Notes under the pieces: model-generated
Told to the model about the DNA's origin: nothing
Database searches by the model: none
Seen by the model: the letters and a program-made list of their open reading frames with translations, nothing else
Part shown: positions 5,923-6,127 of the stretch, one piece after another
Position numbering within the stretch: the stretch's first letter is position 1
How the letters are laid out: every line of letters starts with the position of its first letter
Translations under genes and position numbers: made by a program
Assembly: GCA_027346125.1 (NCBI GenBank)
Contig: DAIEST010000224.1
Location: 1 to 6,127, forward strand
Reading direction: 5' to 3'
Origin: Leptospirillum sp.
GTDB taxonomy: Bacteria; Nitrospirota; Leptospirillia; Leptospirillales; Leptospirillaceae
DNA length: 6,127 bases

Positions 5923-6127
5923 TTACGGATTATTCGAGCCCTGAAACGAGATCGAAAAACTCCCGGAGAATTTCTCGGTGTCAGTGACGGACACCCCATG
6001 GTTGGTATAAAAGGTCCGCCAGTCCCTCACCCCTTCGGAAACAGTCGTGAAGATCTCATTCGCCTCGCTTTGTGAAAGACCAAATCTTGCGGCCTCCGAA
6101 AGGGCATTTTCTCGCGTCGCCTTCCGG
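5923..6127 (-). CDS. hipA: HipA-family toxin kinase, C-terminal fragment (start outside window)
   Basis: A minus-strand frame enters from the right edge and runs 67 residues to the TAA at 5925-5923. The sequence RENALSEAARFGLSQSEANE, then VRDWRTFYTNHGVSVTDTE, matches what I recall of the C-terminal helices of HipA-type Ser/Thr kinase toxins, where an Asn-Ala-Leu motif, a W-R pair and GVS-x-x-D-x-E are common near the end. HipA proteins phosphorylate targets such as GltX and pair with HipB, which should lie to the right. The catalytic part is outside the window, so activity cannot be judged. The final 15 or so residues (after SGSFS) look like an unconserved tail. A strong terminator follows 136 bp later on the same strand. 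The identification is by recall of a short segment only. Confidence 0.6.
   Translation of the reverse strand, partial: RKATRENALSEAARFGLSQSEANEIFTTVSEGVRDWRTFYTNHGVSVTDTEKFSGSFSISFQGSNNP

Noticed and set aside
5793..5999. 68-codon minus-strand frame containing WGIEP
   Set aside because: The GIEP motif is what a reverse-translated tRNA T-arm gives; the frame overlaps the HipA-like end and is a translation artefact.
1..6127. CRISPR array, IS element, rRNA or plasmid origin
   Set aside because: No regularly spaced direct repeats, transposase motifs, terminal inverted repeats, rRNA-like stretches or iterons were seen.

Overview
The window reads as a piece of a moderately GC-rich Gram-negative bacterial chromosome. 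One gene ends as an outer-membrane beta-barrel with a terminal Phe, which points to a double-membrane organism. A Leptospirillum-like (Nitrospirota) source fits the overall feel of the proteins, but that is an impression and not a demonstration. The mix of housekeeping-type genes, two toxin-antitoxin (TA) modules and orphan small genes looks like an accessory stretch of the chromosome.

Left to right: the 3' part of an outer-membrane beta-barrel gene (+, 1-660) is followed by a perfect 20-bp palindrome in the convergent gap. Next, on the minus strand, is a complete Xre/RES TA operon: antitoxin 1794-1411, then RES toxin 1451-735, with the two genes overlapping. A 16-bp-arm inverted repeat sits over its presumed promoter (1806-1845) and is the clearest regulatory site in the window. 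Divergent from it is a 3-methyladenine DNA glycosylase of the MPG/AAG family (+, 1993-2622). It converges on a FabG-like short-chain dehydrogenase (-, 3400-2657). That gene is divergent from a six-TM GGDEF diguanylate cyclase (+, ~3591-4718).

From 4719 to 5346 there is about 630 bp with no gene I can identify, though it contains several perfect short hairpins and one uncertain antisense ORF. A small, locally AT-richer gene for a secreted, Cys-containing 108-residue protein follows (+, 5347-5673). A hairpin plus T-tract reading on the minus strand (5786-5760) and a tRNA-like T-arm sequence (5840-5873) come next. At the right edge is the C-terminal end of what looks like a HipA-family toxin kinase (-, 6127-5923), which has no start inside the window.

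Functionally the genes are mostly independent units: two TA modules of different chemistry (NAD+-targeting RES and kinase HipA), alkylation-damage repair, an oxidoreductase and c-di-GMP synthesis. I did not find a clear new multi-gene system. The items most worth following are the TA operator and its partial copy upstream of the orphan secreted gene, the structured gene-free region, and the tRNA-like relic beside hipA.
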